Source: Streptomyces sp. NBC_00483
GTDB taxonomy: Bacteria > Actinomycetota > Actinomycetes > Streptomycetales > Streptomycetaceae
DNA length: 64,000 nt
Assembly (NCBI RefSeq): GCF_036013745.1
Contig: NZ_CP107880.1
Span: 5,084,001 to 5,148,000 of the forward strand
Reading direction: 5' to 3'
Positions 36,179 through 45,472 of this stretch are shown one piece after another. The notes beneath the pieces are model-generated. The model was not told the origin of the DNA. It did no database searches and worked only from the letters and a program-made list of their open reading frames with translations. Within the stretch, counting starts at the first letter, position 1. Every line of letters begins with the position of its first letter. The position numbers and the translations under genes are program-made.

Positions 36179-37450
36179 TTACTTGGGGTCCAGGGTGGTG
36201 CGTCCCCCAAGGTAGGGCCGCAGCATCTCCGGAACCCGCACCGAGCCGTCGGCCTGCTGGTGATTCTCCAGGATCGCGACGATCGTGCGCGGGACGGCGC
36301 ACAGCGTGCCGTTCAGCGTCGCGAGCGGCTGGACCTTCTTGCCGTCGCGCATCCGGATCGACAGGCGGCGCGCCTGGAATCCGTCGCAGTTCGAGGCCGA
36401 GGTCAGCTCGCGGTACTTGCCCTGCGTCGGGATCCACGCCTCGCAGTCGAACTTGCGCGAGGCCGAGGCGCCGAGGTCACCGGTGGCGACGTCGATCACC
36501 TGGAAGGGCAGCTCGAGGCCGGTCAGCCACTGCTTCTCCCACTCCAGGAGCCGCTGGTGCTCGTTCTCCGCGTCCTCCGGGGCGACGTACGAGAACATCT
36601 CGACCTTGTTGAACTGGTGGACGCGGAAGATGCCGCGGGTGTCCTTGCCGTACGTGCCGGCCTCGCGGCGGTAGGACGGCGAGAAGCCGGCGTAGCGCAG
36701 CGGCAGCTGGGAGCCGTCGACGATCTCGTCCATGTGGTACGCGGCGAGCGGGACCTCGGAGGTGCCGACCAGGTAGTAGTCGTCCTTCTCCAGGTGGTAC
36801 ACGTTCTCCGCGGCCTGGCCGAGGAAGCCGGTGCCCTCCATGGCGCGCGGGCGCACCAGGGACGGGGTCAGCATCGGCGTGAAGTCGGCCTCGGTGGCCT
36901 GCGCGATCGCCGCGTTGACCAGGGCGAGCTCGAGCAGCGCGCCGACGCCGGTCATGTAGTAGAAGCGCGAGCCGGAGACCTTCGCGCCGCGCTCGACGTC
37001 GATGGCGCCGAGCGCCTCGCCGAGCTCCAGGTGGTCCTTGGGCTCGAAGCCCTCGGCGCCGAAGTCGCGGATCGTGCCGTGCGTCTCCAGGACGACGAAG
37101 TCCTCCTCGCCGCCGCGCGGGACGTCGGGGTGCACGATGTTGCCCAGCTGGAGCGCCAGGCGCTGCGTCTCTTCCTCGGCCTCGCGCTGCTCGGCCTCTG
37201 CGGCCTTGACGGCGGCGGAGAGCTCGCCCGTCTTCTTCAGCAGCTCCTGGCGCTCCTCGGGGGAGGCCTTGGGGATCAGCTTGCCGAGCGACTTCTGCTC
37301 GGAACGGAGTTCGTCGAAGCGGAGCCCGGACGACCTGCGCCGCTCGTCGGCGGACAGGACGGAGTCGACGAGCGCGACGTCCTCTCCACGGGCGCGCTGG
37401 GAGGCGCGAACACGGTCGGGGTCCTCACGGAGCAGGCGAAGGTCAATCAC
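36179..37450 (-). CDS. serS: Seryl-tRNA synthetase
   Basis: 423 residues from GTG 37448-37450, the usual length. An N-terminal long coiled-coil arm (about 25-110) binds the tRNA long variable arm. The class II core has motif 2 ([25 protein letters not shown] split around residues 255-280) and motif 3 ([18 protein letters not shown]). It charges tRNA-Ser, and one such gene lies in this window at 55741. The upstream 640-bp spacer to pheA is rich in DnaA boxes. Confidence 0.98.
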   Translation of the reverse strand: MIDLRLLREDPDRVRASQRARGEDVALVDSVLSADERRRSSGLRFDELRSEQKSLGKLIPKASPEERQELLKKTGELSAAVKAAEAEQREAEEETQRLALQLGNIVHPDVPRGGEEDFVVLETHGTIRDFGAEGFEPKDHLELGEALGAIDVERGAKVSGSRFYYMTGVGALLELALVNAAIAQATEADFTPMLTPSLVRPRAMEGTGFLGQAAENVYHLEKDDYYLVGTSEVPLAAYHMDEIVDGSQLPLRYAGFSPSYRREAGTYGKDTRGIFRVHQFNKVEMFSYVAPEDAENEHQRLLEWEKQWLTGLELPFQVIDVATGDLGASASRKFDCEAWIPTQGKYRELTSASNCDGFQARRLSIRMRDGKKVQPLATLNGTLCAVPRTIVAILENHQQADGSVRVPEMLRPYLGGRTTLDPK

Positions 37451-38093
37451 CCCTCAAGGTTACCGTTGCCCGCTTCCGGCCCACGACCCGATATCCGTTG
37501 CACTCCCTTATGCCCTATTTGCCGGAATGTGAATTGAGGGTGGAGCGCGGCTGGAAAAGATCCACACGAGGCCCCGTCGGGCGTGTCAAGGAAAACTGCC
37601 ACTTTCCCTTGAGAGGGGCAGACGCGGCACTTCACCTTGACCCGATCCCCTTGCCGTGGGCGGGACTTGGGGGCCCGCTATCCACAGTGATGCACAGGCC
37701 AGAAAAGTTATCCACAGGCTGTGAAAGTGATCTGTGGATGCCGGAAGAGATCATTCCGAAAGCCACATGCGTAACGAAGAATTCCCCTCTCAAACCGCTC
37801 GCAAGCTCACTTTCGGGTGGAAATGCTTCACTCCAAAGAGTTGATCACGGCAAATGCATGGACGAAGGGTGACCTGCCGGGCTGTGGACGCATCTGGGGG
37901 CTGTGGGCCGATTTGTCGACCAACCACCACCTTCCTGTCGACTTGTCCCCAGGTCGAGAAGACGCCCTGTGGATAACTTCTGTGGATGAAGAAAATCCGC
38001 TGGTAGGACCGGGTGTCCAGGCAAAAAGGAGCCGGATCCGGCGGTGGACAACCCGGATCCGGCAGTGGATTACGGCCGGCTAGGGCCGATGCG
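37451..38093. promoter_or_regulatory. serS-pheA spacer with a DnaA-box cluster
   Basis: This 643-bp region, with lower GC than its surroundings, holds no convincing gene. It has two perfect DnaA boxes, TTATCCACA (37708-37716) and TGTGGATAA (37968-37976). Close matches are CTATCCACA (37678-37686), TGTGGATGA (37981-37989) and GGTGGACAA (38043-38051), each one mismatch. Weaker ones are at 37733-37741, 37883-37891 and 38064-38072. It probably also contains the serS promoter (leftward). The arrangement fits a DnaA-titrating cluster near oriC. Confidence 0.8.
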
Positions 38094-39029
38094 CTAGAAC
38101 CGGCCGTCCTGGCAGCGCGCCAGCCAGTCCGACGCCGCCACGAACTCGCCGTCCGAGGTTCCCGAGCGCAGCGGGCGCACGTCCTCGACGGCGACCCCGG
38201 CCCGCGGGTACGAGCCGAGGAAGCGCACCTCCGGGCAGGCCCGCTTCAGCCCCATCAACGCCTCGGCCACCCGGCGGTCCGCGATGTGCCCCTCCGCGTC
38301 GATCGCGAAGCAGTAGTCGCCGATGCCCGTGCCGGTGGGCCGGGACTGCAGCAGCACCAGGTTGACCCCGCGGATGGCGAACTCTTGGAGCAGCTCCATC
38401 AGCCCACCGGGGTGGTCCTCGCGCTGCCAGATGACGACCGAGGTCTTGTCCGCGCCGGTGGGCGCCGCGGGCCGGGCCGGCCTGCCGACCAGGACGAAGC
38501 GCGTCTGCGCGTTCTCCGCGTCGTGGATCTCGGTGACCAGTGGCACGAGCCCGTACTTCTCGGCCGCGAACTCGCCGGCGAACGCGGCGTCGTAGCGCCC
38601 CTCCTGTACGAGACGCGCGCCGTCGGCGTTCGACGCCGCGGACTCCCAGATCACGTCCTCGGCCAGGTTGGCCTTCATCCACTTGCGCACCTGCGGCTGG
38701 GCGGCCGGGTGCGCGGTGACCGTCTTGATGTCGGAGATCGCGGTGCCGGGGCGGACGAGCAGCGCGAAGGTGATGTCGAGCAGCACCTCGCGGTAGATCA
38801 TCAGCGGCTCGCCGGCGACCAGCTCGTCGAGGGTCGTGGTGATGCCGCCCTCGACGGAGTTCTCGATCGGCACGAACGCGGCCTCGGCCTTGCCACTGCG
38901 GACGGCGTCGAGCGCCGCGGGCACGGACACCACGGGGACGAGTTCCCGGGTGGCCGTCTCCGGGAGCGTGCGCAGGGCGACTTCGGTGAAGGTGCCCTCG
39001 GGGCCGAGATACACGTAGCTGGCTGGCAT
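38094..39029 (-). CDS. pheA: Prephenate dehydratase
   Basis: 311 residues. Converts prephenate to phenylpyruvate in phenylalanine synthesis. The PDT domain has YLGPEGTFTEVAL at the start (about 6-18), VPIENSVEGG (about 52-61) and the catalytic TRF motif in AQTRFVLVG (about 172-175). A C-terminal ACT domain (about 195-290, with the GGLMELL and ESRP-like LLQSRPTGTG motif) gives Phe feedback control. It is monofunctional, without a chorismate mutase domain. The ATG 39029 start is followed directly by the fold. Confidence 0.97.
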   Translation of the reverse strand: MPASYVYLGPEGTFTEVALRTLPETATRELVPVVSVPAALDAVRSGKAEAAFVPIENSVEGGITTTLDELVAGEPLMIYREVLLDITFALLVRPGTAISDIKTVTAHPAAQPQVRKWMKANLAEDVIWESAASNADGARLVQEGRYDAAFAGEFAAEKYGLVPLVTEIHDAENAQTRFVLVGRPARPAAPTGADKTSVVIWQREDHPGGLMELLQEFAIRGVNLVLLQSRPTGTGIGDYCFAIDAEGHIADRRVAEALMGLKRACPEVRFLGSYPRAGVAVEDVRPLRSGTSDGEFVAASDWLARCQDGRF

Positions 39030-39115
39030 GGGCTCACCCTAATGCGCCCTACGAGGCAGGGCTCACGGATGCGTCACGGGCCACCTCGCCCGGCGACGGC
39101 CCCACCCGGACCCGC

Positions 39116-40408
39116 TCACCCCTCCAGCAACGCCTGCCCCACATAGCCGCCCTTCTCGGCGCCGCCGGGCACCGCGAAGAGCCCGCTCGCCTCGTGCCGG
39201 ATGAACTTCGACAGGGCGTCGCCGCGGTCGAGCTTGCGCTGCACCGGCACGAAGCCGCGCAGCGGATCCGCCTGCCAGCAGATGAAGAGCAGGCCGGCGT
39301 CCGGGGTGCCGTCCTTGTCGTAGCCGTCGTGGTACGAGAACGGGCGGCGCAGCAGCGCGGATCCGCCGTTCTGGTCGGGCCGGGTGATGCGGGCGTGCGC
39401 GTTGAGCGGGATGACGAGGTCGCCGCTGGCGTCCGTCTTCTCCAGGTCCGGCTCGGTGGTCTCCTTGCCGCCGGTCAGCGGGGCGCCGCTGGACTTCTTG
39501 CGCCCGATGACGTGCTCCTGCGCCGTCGTCGACAGCTTCTCCCAGTCGTCGAGGAGCATCCGGATGCGGCGTACGACGACGTACGAGCCGCCTCCCATCC
39601 ATGCGGGGGACTGCGTGGAGCCCGAACCCGGCACGAAGATCCGCTTGTTGAAGTCGGCCTCGGACGGCTTGGGGTTGTTGGTGCCGTCGACCTGGCCCAT
39701 CAGATTGCGGACCGTCATCGGGTGGGCGGTGGCGCCCGGCGAGCGGTTGAAGCCGTTCATCTGCCAGCGCAGCCTGGCCACGCCGCCCGCGTCCTTCTGG
39801 ATCGCGCGCAGCGCGTGGAAGGCGACGAGCGGGTCGTTCGCGCCGATCTGCACCCACAGGTCGCCGTTGCTGCGCGCCTTGTCGAGGTGGTCGGAGTAGA
39901 AGTCCGGCAGCGGGTCGAGGGCGCCGGGGCGCTGCTTCTCGAGTCCCGTACGGGAGAAGAAGCTGTGGCCGAAGCCGAAGGTGACCGTCAGCGACGAGGG
40001 GCCCGCGTCCCGGGCCACATCCGTGTCGTCCGAGGCCGAGGGCTCGCCCGCCATCAACCGCTCGGCCGTCGCCGACCAGCGGCGCAGTAGGGCCGCGGCC
40101 TCCTTGCGCCCTGCACTCGCGGCCAGGTCGAACGCGACGAGGTGCCCACTGGACTGCATCGCGGTGGTGATGCCGGGCTGATGTTTCCCGTGAAACATCA
40201 CCTCGTCCGCCCCGATCGAGGTCAACGCGGCCTGCTGCTCGGGGGAGTTCGAGGACGCCACGGCGTACCCCGCGCCCGCACCGACGGCGCCGAGGGCGAC
40301 GCCGGTGGCACCCGCTGTCCCGATGAGGCGGCGCCGCGAGATGCCCGCGGCCCCCGGGGAGGACTCGGTACTGCTCTTGGAGTCAGCCGTGTCAGTCGTG
40401 TCAGCCAT
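39116..40408 (-). CDS. dtpA: DtpA-type Tat-exported dye-decolourising haem peroxidase
   Basis: 430 residues. A twin-arginine signal, ISRRRLIGTAGATGVALGAV (about 23-42), precedes the mature protein. The DyP signature GXXDG occurs as GQVDGTNNP with the distal Asp. The probable proximal haem His is in LNAHARITRP, and the distal Arg in LLRRPFSYHDGY. In S. lividans DtpA receives no copper itself but acts with the Sco/ECuC copper chaperones and GlxA in morphogenesis, as far as I recall. Its neighbours here (CopCD, PCuAC, Sco) match that locus. Eight bp separate it from copCD. It contains a parS-like sequence. Confidence 0.93.
   Translation of the reverse strand: MADTTDTADSKSSTESSPGAAGISRRRLIGTAGATGVALGAVGAGAGYAVASSNSPEQQAALTSIGADEVMFHGKHQPGITTAMQSSGHLVAFDLAASAGRKEAAALLRRWSATAERLMAGEPSASDDTDVARDAGPSSLTVTFGFGHSFFSRTGLEKQRPGALDPLPDFYSDHLDKARSNGDLWVQIGANDPLVAFHALRAIQKDAGGVARLRWQMNGFNRSPGATAHPMTVRNLMGQVDGTNNPKPSEADFNKRIFVPGSGSTQSPAWMGGGSYVVVRRIRMLLDDWEKLSTTAQEHVIGRKKSSGAPLTGGKETTEPDLEKTDASGDLVIPLNAHARITRPDQNGGSALLRRPFSYHDGYDKDGTPDAGLLFICWQADPLRGFVPVQRKLDRGDALSKFIRHEASGLFAVPGGAEKGGYVGQALLEG
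40183..40196. promoter_or_regulatory. parS-like site with one core mismatch, inside dtpA
   Basis: GTTTCCCGTGAAAC differs from parS in one core base (CACGTG becomes CCCGTG), but the arms extend symmetrically (TGATGTTTC...GAAACATCA). It encodes part of MFHGKHQ. ParB may bind weakly. Confidence 0.5.
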
Positions 40409-40416
40409 GGGGCGGG

Positions 40417-42351
40417 TCAGCCGATCTTCGCGTTCTTGTTGATGGTGATCTGGTCGATGTCCGACGTACGCACGGTCAGCGCGACCTTCCAGTCGCCCGC
40501 CACGGGGATCTGCACACCGCTCGCCGTCCAGTGTCCCGTGGCGATGTGATCGGGCACGACGGGCAGCGGCCCGATCTTCTTCGCCTCTTGGGTGAGAGCG
40601 AGCTTCACCTCGGGGACGTCGAAGGCCTTGCCGTTCGGCCGCTCTATGTAGAGGTGCATTTCGTTGTTGCCGGTGCGTCCGGGGTCCATCTCCAGGAGGG
40701 CGGTGCCCTTGCCGTCCGCGCCTCCGGTGTCGAACGGAATCTTCAGGGAGAGCGGTCCGGTCTGCGCCTGCGCGGCCGAGGTGGCGGACTTGGCCTCCTC
40801 CTCCGTGCGGCCCGGCTCGGTGGACGTCAGCACGGTGGTGACCGCGAGCAGGACGACCGCGATGCCCGCCTCGACGAGCACCGAGCGGCGAAGACCGAAG
40901 CGGTGCGGATCGGCGTCGCGCACCCGCTTCTCGCGTGCGCTCGCCATCGCGGCGCGCTGCCGGGCGAGTTGGGCGGCGCGCTCGGGGGTCGCGCCCTTCC
41001 CGCCGGCGGCGGCCACGGAGACCGGCTCCTTCTCCTCGGACACCTCGGACGCCTGCTCCTGGGCCACAGGTGCGGCGGCCACGGTCTCGGTGAGCCGCGC
41101 CGTCCACTTCCGGGAGATCCAGGCGACGCCAACGAGTACGGCGACGAGCCCGACCTTCACCATCAGCAGCTGCCCGTACGCCGTCCCGGTCAGCGCCGAC
41201 CAGGAGCCGACCTGGCGCCACGACTGGTAGAGCCCGGTGGCGACGAGGACGAGGACGCTGCAGAAGGCGACCCGGGAGAAGCGGCGCACGGCCGAGCCCT
41301 CGATCGTCGGCACCCGGTACAGGGCGACGAGCAGCGTGGTCAGTCCGCCGAGCCAGGCGGCGACGGCCAGCAGGTGCAGCACGTCGACGGGCATCGCCAG
41401 GGCCGCCTGGATACCGGTCGAGGCGTGCTCGGCCATGGCCCAGGTGGCGGCGAGCCCGGCCGCGACGACGGCGCCGCCGACGGAGAGCCCGAAGGTCAGA
41501 TCGTTCCGCTCCTTGGCCTTGGCGTCCCGACCGTCCTTCCCTTCCTCGCCGCCCTCTCCGTCCTCCTCGTTCTTCTTCGCGTACGCCCCGAAGAGCACGG
41601 CGATGAACAGGGCCGCCGCCGCGAGCAGCAGCAGTCGGGAGGTGAGCGCGGCGCCGGTCTTCGTCTGCAGGACCTGGCCGAGCAGCGACATGTCGAAGAC
41701 GTCGCCGAGCTTCCCGGACCCGGTGTACGAGCCGCGCAGCAGCAGCATGGCCAGGGTGGCGGCGGTGAGCGCGGTCCAGGCGCCGACCACGACGCGCTGC
41801 ACCGGCTTGCTGCCCGCGCCGCGCCGCCAGCAGCCGAGCACGAACGCGGCGCCGCCCACGAGCAGTGCGAAGCCCGCGTACGAGACGTAGCGTGCGATGC
41901 CGTAGATCACGCCGACGACGCCACCGCCGGCGTTCTGGTCGGCCACCACCGCGGTCGTCTTGGAGGGCGCGCCGATGGAGAAGGTGTAGGCGCCGGCGAC
42001 GGGGTGGCTGTCGGCGGAGACGACCTGGTAGGCGACGGTGAACGTGCCGTCGGGCAGGCCCGAGTGCACTCCCACCGTGTAGGTCGTGCCGCCGGAGTGG
42101 GCGACCTTGCCGTCGTCGACGCGCTTGCCCGCGGGGTCGAGGACGCGGACCGCGCCGTCGGAGATCGCGACGCTCTCGGAGAAGGTGAGCGACACCTTCT
42201 TCGGCGCCGTGTCGACCACCGCTCCCTGCTTGGGGTCGCTCCCGGTCAGCGCGGCGTGCGCGGACGCGGGGGCGGCGCCGGCCAGGAGTGCGCCGGTGAC
42301 GGCGAGGAAGAGCAGCACCAGCTGCCAGGTGCGGGGAGCGATGGTCTTCAC
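40417..42351 (-). CDS. CopC-CopD copper import/resistance fusion
   Basis: 644 residues from GTG 42349-42351. A signal peptide (to about ASA-HAAL, residue 32) leaves an N-terminal His. The CopC domain (about 32-125) has HAALTGSDP and the second ligand region DSHPVAGAYTFSIG, a Cu(II) site. CopD follows, with eight or so membrane helices (about 150-430). A charged linker and another membrane helix lead to an extracytoplasmic C-terminal domain (about 540-644; YtkA/FixH-like). It is proposed to move copper into the cytoplasm or to periplasmic-side enzymes. It is second in the dtpA cluster order and follows PCuAC by 16 bp. Confidence 0.92.
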   Translation of the reverse strand: MKTIAPRTWQLVLLFLAVTGALLAGAAPASAHAALTGSDPKQGAVVDTAPKKVSLTFSESVAISDGAVRVLDPAGKRVDDGKVAHSGGTTYTVGVHSGLPDGTFTVAYQVVSADSHPVAGAYTFSIGAPSKTTAVVADQNAGGGVVGVIYGIARYVSYAGFALLVGGAAFVLGCWRRGAGSKPVQRVVVGAWTALTAATLAMLLLRGSYTGSGKLGDVFDMSLLGQVLQTKTGAALTSRLLLLAAAALFIAVLFGAYAKKNEEDGEGGEEGKDGRDAKAKERNDLTFGLSVGGAVVAAGLAATWAMAEHASTGIQAALAMPVDVLHLLAVAAWLGGLTTLLVALYRVPTIEGSAVRRFSRVAFCSVLVLVATGLYQSWRQVGSWSALTGTAYGQLLMVKVGLVAVLVGVAWISRKWTARLTETVAAAPVAQEQASEVSEEKEPVSVAAAGGKGATPERAAQLARQRAAMASAREKRVRDADPHRFGLRRSVLVEAGIAVVLLAVTTVLTSTEPGRTEEEAKSATSAAQAQTGPLSLKIPFDTGGADGKGTALLEMDPGRTGNNEMHLYIERPNGKAFDVPEVKLALTQEAKKIGPLPVVPDHIATGHWTASGVQIPVAGDWKVALTVRTSDIDQITINKNAKIG

Positions 42352-42367
42352 GTACGAGTCAGCCCCT

Positions 42368-42832
42368 TCAGTGTGAAGCGTGCGACGGGTTGTAGGTGGC
42401 GGCCTTCACCGGGAACGAGACAGTGACGGTCCCGGACTTGGTGAAGTGCAGCTGCACCGACACCTTGTCGCCCTCCGCGGGCTTGCGCTTCAGGTTCTCG
42501 AACATGAGGTGGTTGCCGCCGCGTTCGAAGTCGAGTTCGCCGTTCGCGGGCACGGCGAAGGACTTCTGCTCCTTCATCACACCGCCCTTGGTGCTGTGCA
42601 GGGTGACCTTCTGGGAAATATCGCTGCTCACGGACGTGAGGGTGTCGGCGGCACCCTTGTTGTGCACGGTGAAGAACCCGGCCGCCATGTCGCCGGAAGC
42701 GGGCGCGGGCATGAACGCGCCCTCGACCTTCACGTCGGGCTTGTCGGCGGCATCGGAGCCGGAGCCGCAGGCGGTCAGGGCGAGCCCCGCCGCGAGCGTC
42801 AGGGCGCCGAGGACGAGGGGCGTGCGCCTCAC
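42368..42832 (-). CDS. PCuAC-family copper chaperone lipoprotein
   Basis: 154 residues from GTG 42830-42832, which overlaps the sco stop (GTGA). Lipobox LTAC follows a hydrophobic signal (LVLGALTLAAGLALTAC). The copper ligands of the H-M...H-X-M type are seen: LHSTKGGVM (about 78-86) and GNHLMF (about 108-113). The role is extracytoplasmic delivery of Cu(I), usually to the CuA site of cytochrome oxidase, together with Sco. Confidence 0.93.
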   Translation of the reverse strand: MRRTPLVLGALTLAAGLALTACGSGSDAADKPDVKVEGAFMPAPASGDMAAGFFTVHNKGAADTLTSVSSDISQKVTLHSTKGGVMKEQKSFAVPANGELDFERGGNHLMFENLKRKPAEGDKVSVQLHFTKSGTVTVSFPVKAATYNPSHASH

Positions 42833-43512
42833 GGCTTCTCCCCCTTGACGATCTTGGGGAGGTCCTTGGTGTAGTCGTCGACGGTGGCGTCCTCGCCGTA
42901 CAGCACGTAACCGGCGTCGTTCTTCGGCGAGAAGGCGATCACCTGCGTGCCGTGCATCGACACGAGCTTGCCCTTCTTGTCCTTCTGCGTCGGCTCGATC
43001 GAGATGCCGAGCGTCCGGGCGCTGCCCTGGATGGTGGCGAAGTCGCCGGTCAGGCCGATGAAGTCGGGGTCCTGCGCCTTGAGCCACTTGCCGAGGACGG
43101 ACGGGGTGTCGCGGTCCGGGTCGGTGGTGACGAAGACGACCTGGAGCTTGTCCTGCTCGGACTTGGGCAGCGACTTCTTGGCGACGGCGATGTTGCTCAT
43201 CGTCAGCGGGCAGACGTCGGGGCAGTGCGTGTAGCCGAAGTAGATCAGCGTCGGCTTGTTCTTGGTCTGCTCGCGCAGGTCGAACTTCTTGCCGTGGGTG
43301 TCGGTGAGGACCAGATCCGGCTTCTTGAACGGCTTGTCGAGGACCGTCGCGGCCTTCTTCGCGCCGGTGTCGGAGGACACCTCGGCGACCGGCTTGCCGC
43401 TGTCGTCGCCGCTGCCGCAGGCGGACAGGGCGAAGGTCGCGACGGTGACGAGCCCGACCGCGGCCAGCAGGCTCTTCCTGTTGAACGTCGTGTTCTTGCG
43501 GGGGTTGCGCAT
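42829..43512 (-). CDS. sco: Sco1/SenC copper chaperone lipoprotein
   Basis: 227 residues. Signal peptide with lipobox LSAC (about 27-30). The thioredoxin-like domain holds the copper-binding YTHCPDVCPLTM (CXXXC, about 92-103) and the third ligand His in SMHGTQVIAF (about 187-196). It delivers copper to the CuA centre of cytochrome c oxidase and in S. lividans is needed for development. Overlap with the PCuAC gene shows coupled translation. ATG 43512 starts the signal. Confidence 0.94.
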   Translation of the reverse strand: MRNPRKNTTFNRKSLLAAVGLVTVATFALSACGSGDDSGKPVAEVSSDTGAKKAATVLDKPFKKPDLVLTDTHGKKFDLREQTKNKPTLIYFGYTHCPDVCPLTMSNIAVAKKSLPKSEQDKLQVVFVTTDPDRDTPSVLGKWLKAQDPDFIGLTGDFATIQGSARTLGISIEPTQKDKKGKLVSMHGTQVIAFSPKNDAGYVLYGEDATVDDYTKDLPKIVKGEKP

Positions 43513-43543
43513 AGAAAAATGTCCCAGATGTGAGGTGGCCGGC

Positions 43544-43578
43544 GGGTGCCGGGGTCGCCCACCGCGACCCCGGCACCC
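43544..43578 (-). terminator. Terminator between ycnI-like gene and sco
   Basis: Perfect 15-bp stem, GGGTGCCGGGGTCGC (43544-43558) with its complement (43564-43578), 5-nt loop CCACC. It separates the YcnI gene from the sco promoter or gives polarity within the cluster. Confidence 0.88.
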
Positions 43579-43590
43579 ACCGAGAGTGGC

Positions 43591-44331
43591 TCAGCTGTTG
43601 GTACGCCGACGGCCCGCCATGACGCCGAACGCCACACCGGCGGCGCCGACGACGATGCCGACGATGCCGAGGGCGCGGGCGGTGGTGTCGCTGCTGGAAC
43701 CGCCGGAGTCCGTGGTCGCGGCGGCGGTCTCCTTCTCGGCGCCGTCGTCGGAGGCGCCCGAGGCACCGTGACCGTCGTCCTTGGCGGCCGAGAGTTCAAG
43801 GGTGGGCGCCGGGTTCTCCGGCTCCTCCTGGCCCTTCTGCTGCGGCTCGATCCAGCGCACGACCTCCTTGTTGTCGTACGTCTGGATCGCCTTGAAGACG
43901 AGCTGGTCGGAGTCGGTCGGCAGCTGGCCGATGGACACCGGGAACTTCTGGAAGTAGCCGGGCTGCACGCCCTTGTCCTTGCCGGAACCGGTCGCGGTCC
44001 AGGTGACCTTGGAGACGGCCTCGGTGATCTTCTCGCCGTGCATCTCCATCGGCTTGTCGAGCTTCGTCTTGGTGACGTCGGCCTTCCAGCCCGGCACCGG
44101 CTCGGGCATCACCGAGGCGAGCGGGTGCTCGGTCGGGAAGTTGACCTCGAGCTTGGTGGTCGCGGCGTCGTCGCGCTCGTTGGGCACCTTGAAGTCGACG
44201 ACGGCGTAGTCGCCCTTGGCGGCCTCACCCTCCGGCTGCACGCTCACGTGCGCGAAGGCGGGGGCGGACACGAGGACGACGGAGGAGACGGCGGCGGCAC
44301 CGACGAGAGCGGCGCGGGACATCTTCTTCAT
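43591..44331 (-). CDS. YcnI-like (DUF1775) secreted copper-binding protein
   Basis: 246 residues from ATG 44329-44331 (a second start three codons in). The signal peptide ends in APAFA-HVSVQPEG, leaving an N-terminal His, the key Cu(II) ligand of YcnI. A DUF1775 domain follows (about 28-170, with VPNERDDAATTKLEV and WTATG). A charged Ser/Asp/Glu-rich linker and a C-terminal membrane helix (about 215-240) end with RRR. It fits the copper theme of the cluster. Confidence 0.9.
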   Translation of the reverse strand: MKKMSRAALVGAAAVSSVVLVSAPAFAHVSVQPEGEAAKGDYAVVDFKVPNERDDAATTKLEVNFPTEHPLASVMPEPVPGWKADVTKTKLDKPMEMHGEKITEAVSKVTWTATGSGKDKGVQPGYFQKFPVSIGQLPTDSDQLVFKAIQTYDNKEVVRWIEPQQKGQEEPENPAPTLELSAAKDDGHGASGASDDGAEKETAAATTDSGGSSSDTTARALGIVGIVVGAAGVAFGVMAGRRRTNS

Positions 44332-44489
44332 GACAGGGAGAACTCCACGTTCAGCGGGATCCGTACTTCGGAAGGGAAGCTGGCGCGACCGCGAAACACC
44401 GCACTACGTAGGCGGCGAAAAGCAGGTACGCGCGCGTGCCAACGGCACGACTCATCCCCACGCAGTACGCGGTGGAGCATGCGTGCCGT

Positions 44490-45281
44490 TCAGGCAGCGA
44501 GAAGGAACGTGTCGGCCGCGGGTGGCCCGCGCCGGCTCACGGAGTGCTGAAGTGCCGCCGCCCGCAGGGCCGGTGGTTCGGGGAACCCGGCACGAGCGGC
44601 GGGCGCCGGGGCAGGTGCACACCTGAGCCCGGCCCTGAGGACGCGTACGAGGCCGAGGGCGGCCCGCAGCGAACGGATGGGCGCCGCATGGGCGACGCCC
44701 TGCGCGGAGAGCCGCGAGAGCCGCACGACGCGGCTCAGGGCGAGGTCTCCGTGGCGCAGCAGCCAGCCTGCGCCGGCCGCGGCGAGCAGGTGCCCGAGAA
44801 GCATCGGCAGCGACGGCAGCAGCGACATCGCGGAGCCGGTCGCGCCCGCCATGTGGTGTGCATCGCCGGACGGCACGCGCGCGTGGTCGAGGATCCGCTG
44901 GGCCTGTGCCGGGCTGAGCGTCGACGCGCCCGCCCCGCACATGAGCCGCGCGGCCCGCTCGACCGCCGAGGGTTCGCCCGACGCGCCGGTCATGGTCATG
45001 GTGTGCTGCTGGCCGAGGCCGAAGAGGCTGTGCAGCGCGATCTGCCCGGCCCCCAGCGTGGCGGCGATGCCCGGCAGCGACCGCTCGCGGCCCGCCAGCG
45101 GCAGGGCCACACAGAAGACGGCGAGGAAGCCGAGCGACAGCGTCCACAGCGGGACGGTGGCCGTCGAACCGAGGACGTGCCCCGCCGCGGACAGCATGAC
45201 GCAGACCGCGGCGAACACCGCGGCCCTGAGCAGCCGGAGATCGGCTGCGCTGCGCGCCTGGCGCTCGTGGGGGGCAGACAT
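44490..45281 (-). CDS. Membrane protein with His/Met-rich loops next to the copper cluster
   Basis: 263 residues with five hydrophobic segments: about 20-40, 43-62, 68-90 (ending GQQHTMTMTG), 145-170 and possibly 180-200. Predicted outside loops carry H, M and C residues: QQHTMTMTG (about 91-99), LMCGAGAS and HARVPSGDAHHMAG (about 132-145). No family is recognised with certainty. The residue pattern and the position beside YcnI, Sco, PCuAC and CopCD suggest copper handling, which is inference. The C-terminal 65 residues are Ala/Arg/Pro-rich and cytoplasmic-looking. Confidence 0.75.
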   Translation of the reverse strand: MSAPHERQARSAADLRLLRAAVFAAVCVMLSAAGHVLGSTATVPLWTLSLGFLAVFCVALPLAGRERSLPGIAATLGAGQIALHSLFGLGQQHTMTMTGASGEPSAVERAARLMCGAGASTLSPAQAQRILDHARVPSGDAHHMAGATGSAMSLLPSLPMLLGHLLAAAGAGWLLRHGDLALSRVVRLSRLSAQGVAHAAPIRSLRAALGLVRVLRAGLRCAPAPAPAARAGFPEPPALRAAALQHSVSRRGPPAADTFLLAA

Positions 45282-45472
45282 GGCGGCCTCATCATCGCAC
45301 TGGCTTCACACGCTCCATACAGCAGGTCCGCAAGGTCCCAAATCTCCCGTACACCGCCGAACCCCGTATGCGCGTCCGCCGTATGGGCGTCATCACGTCA
45401 ACTGCGCGATTGCGCGGGGCCGGTGGTGGCAATACGTATCGGTATGTCGAGTCGTTGCCGGGAGGCGGGGGC

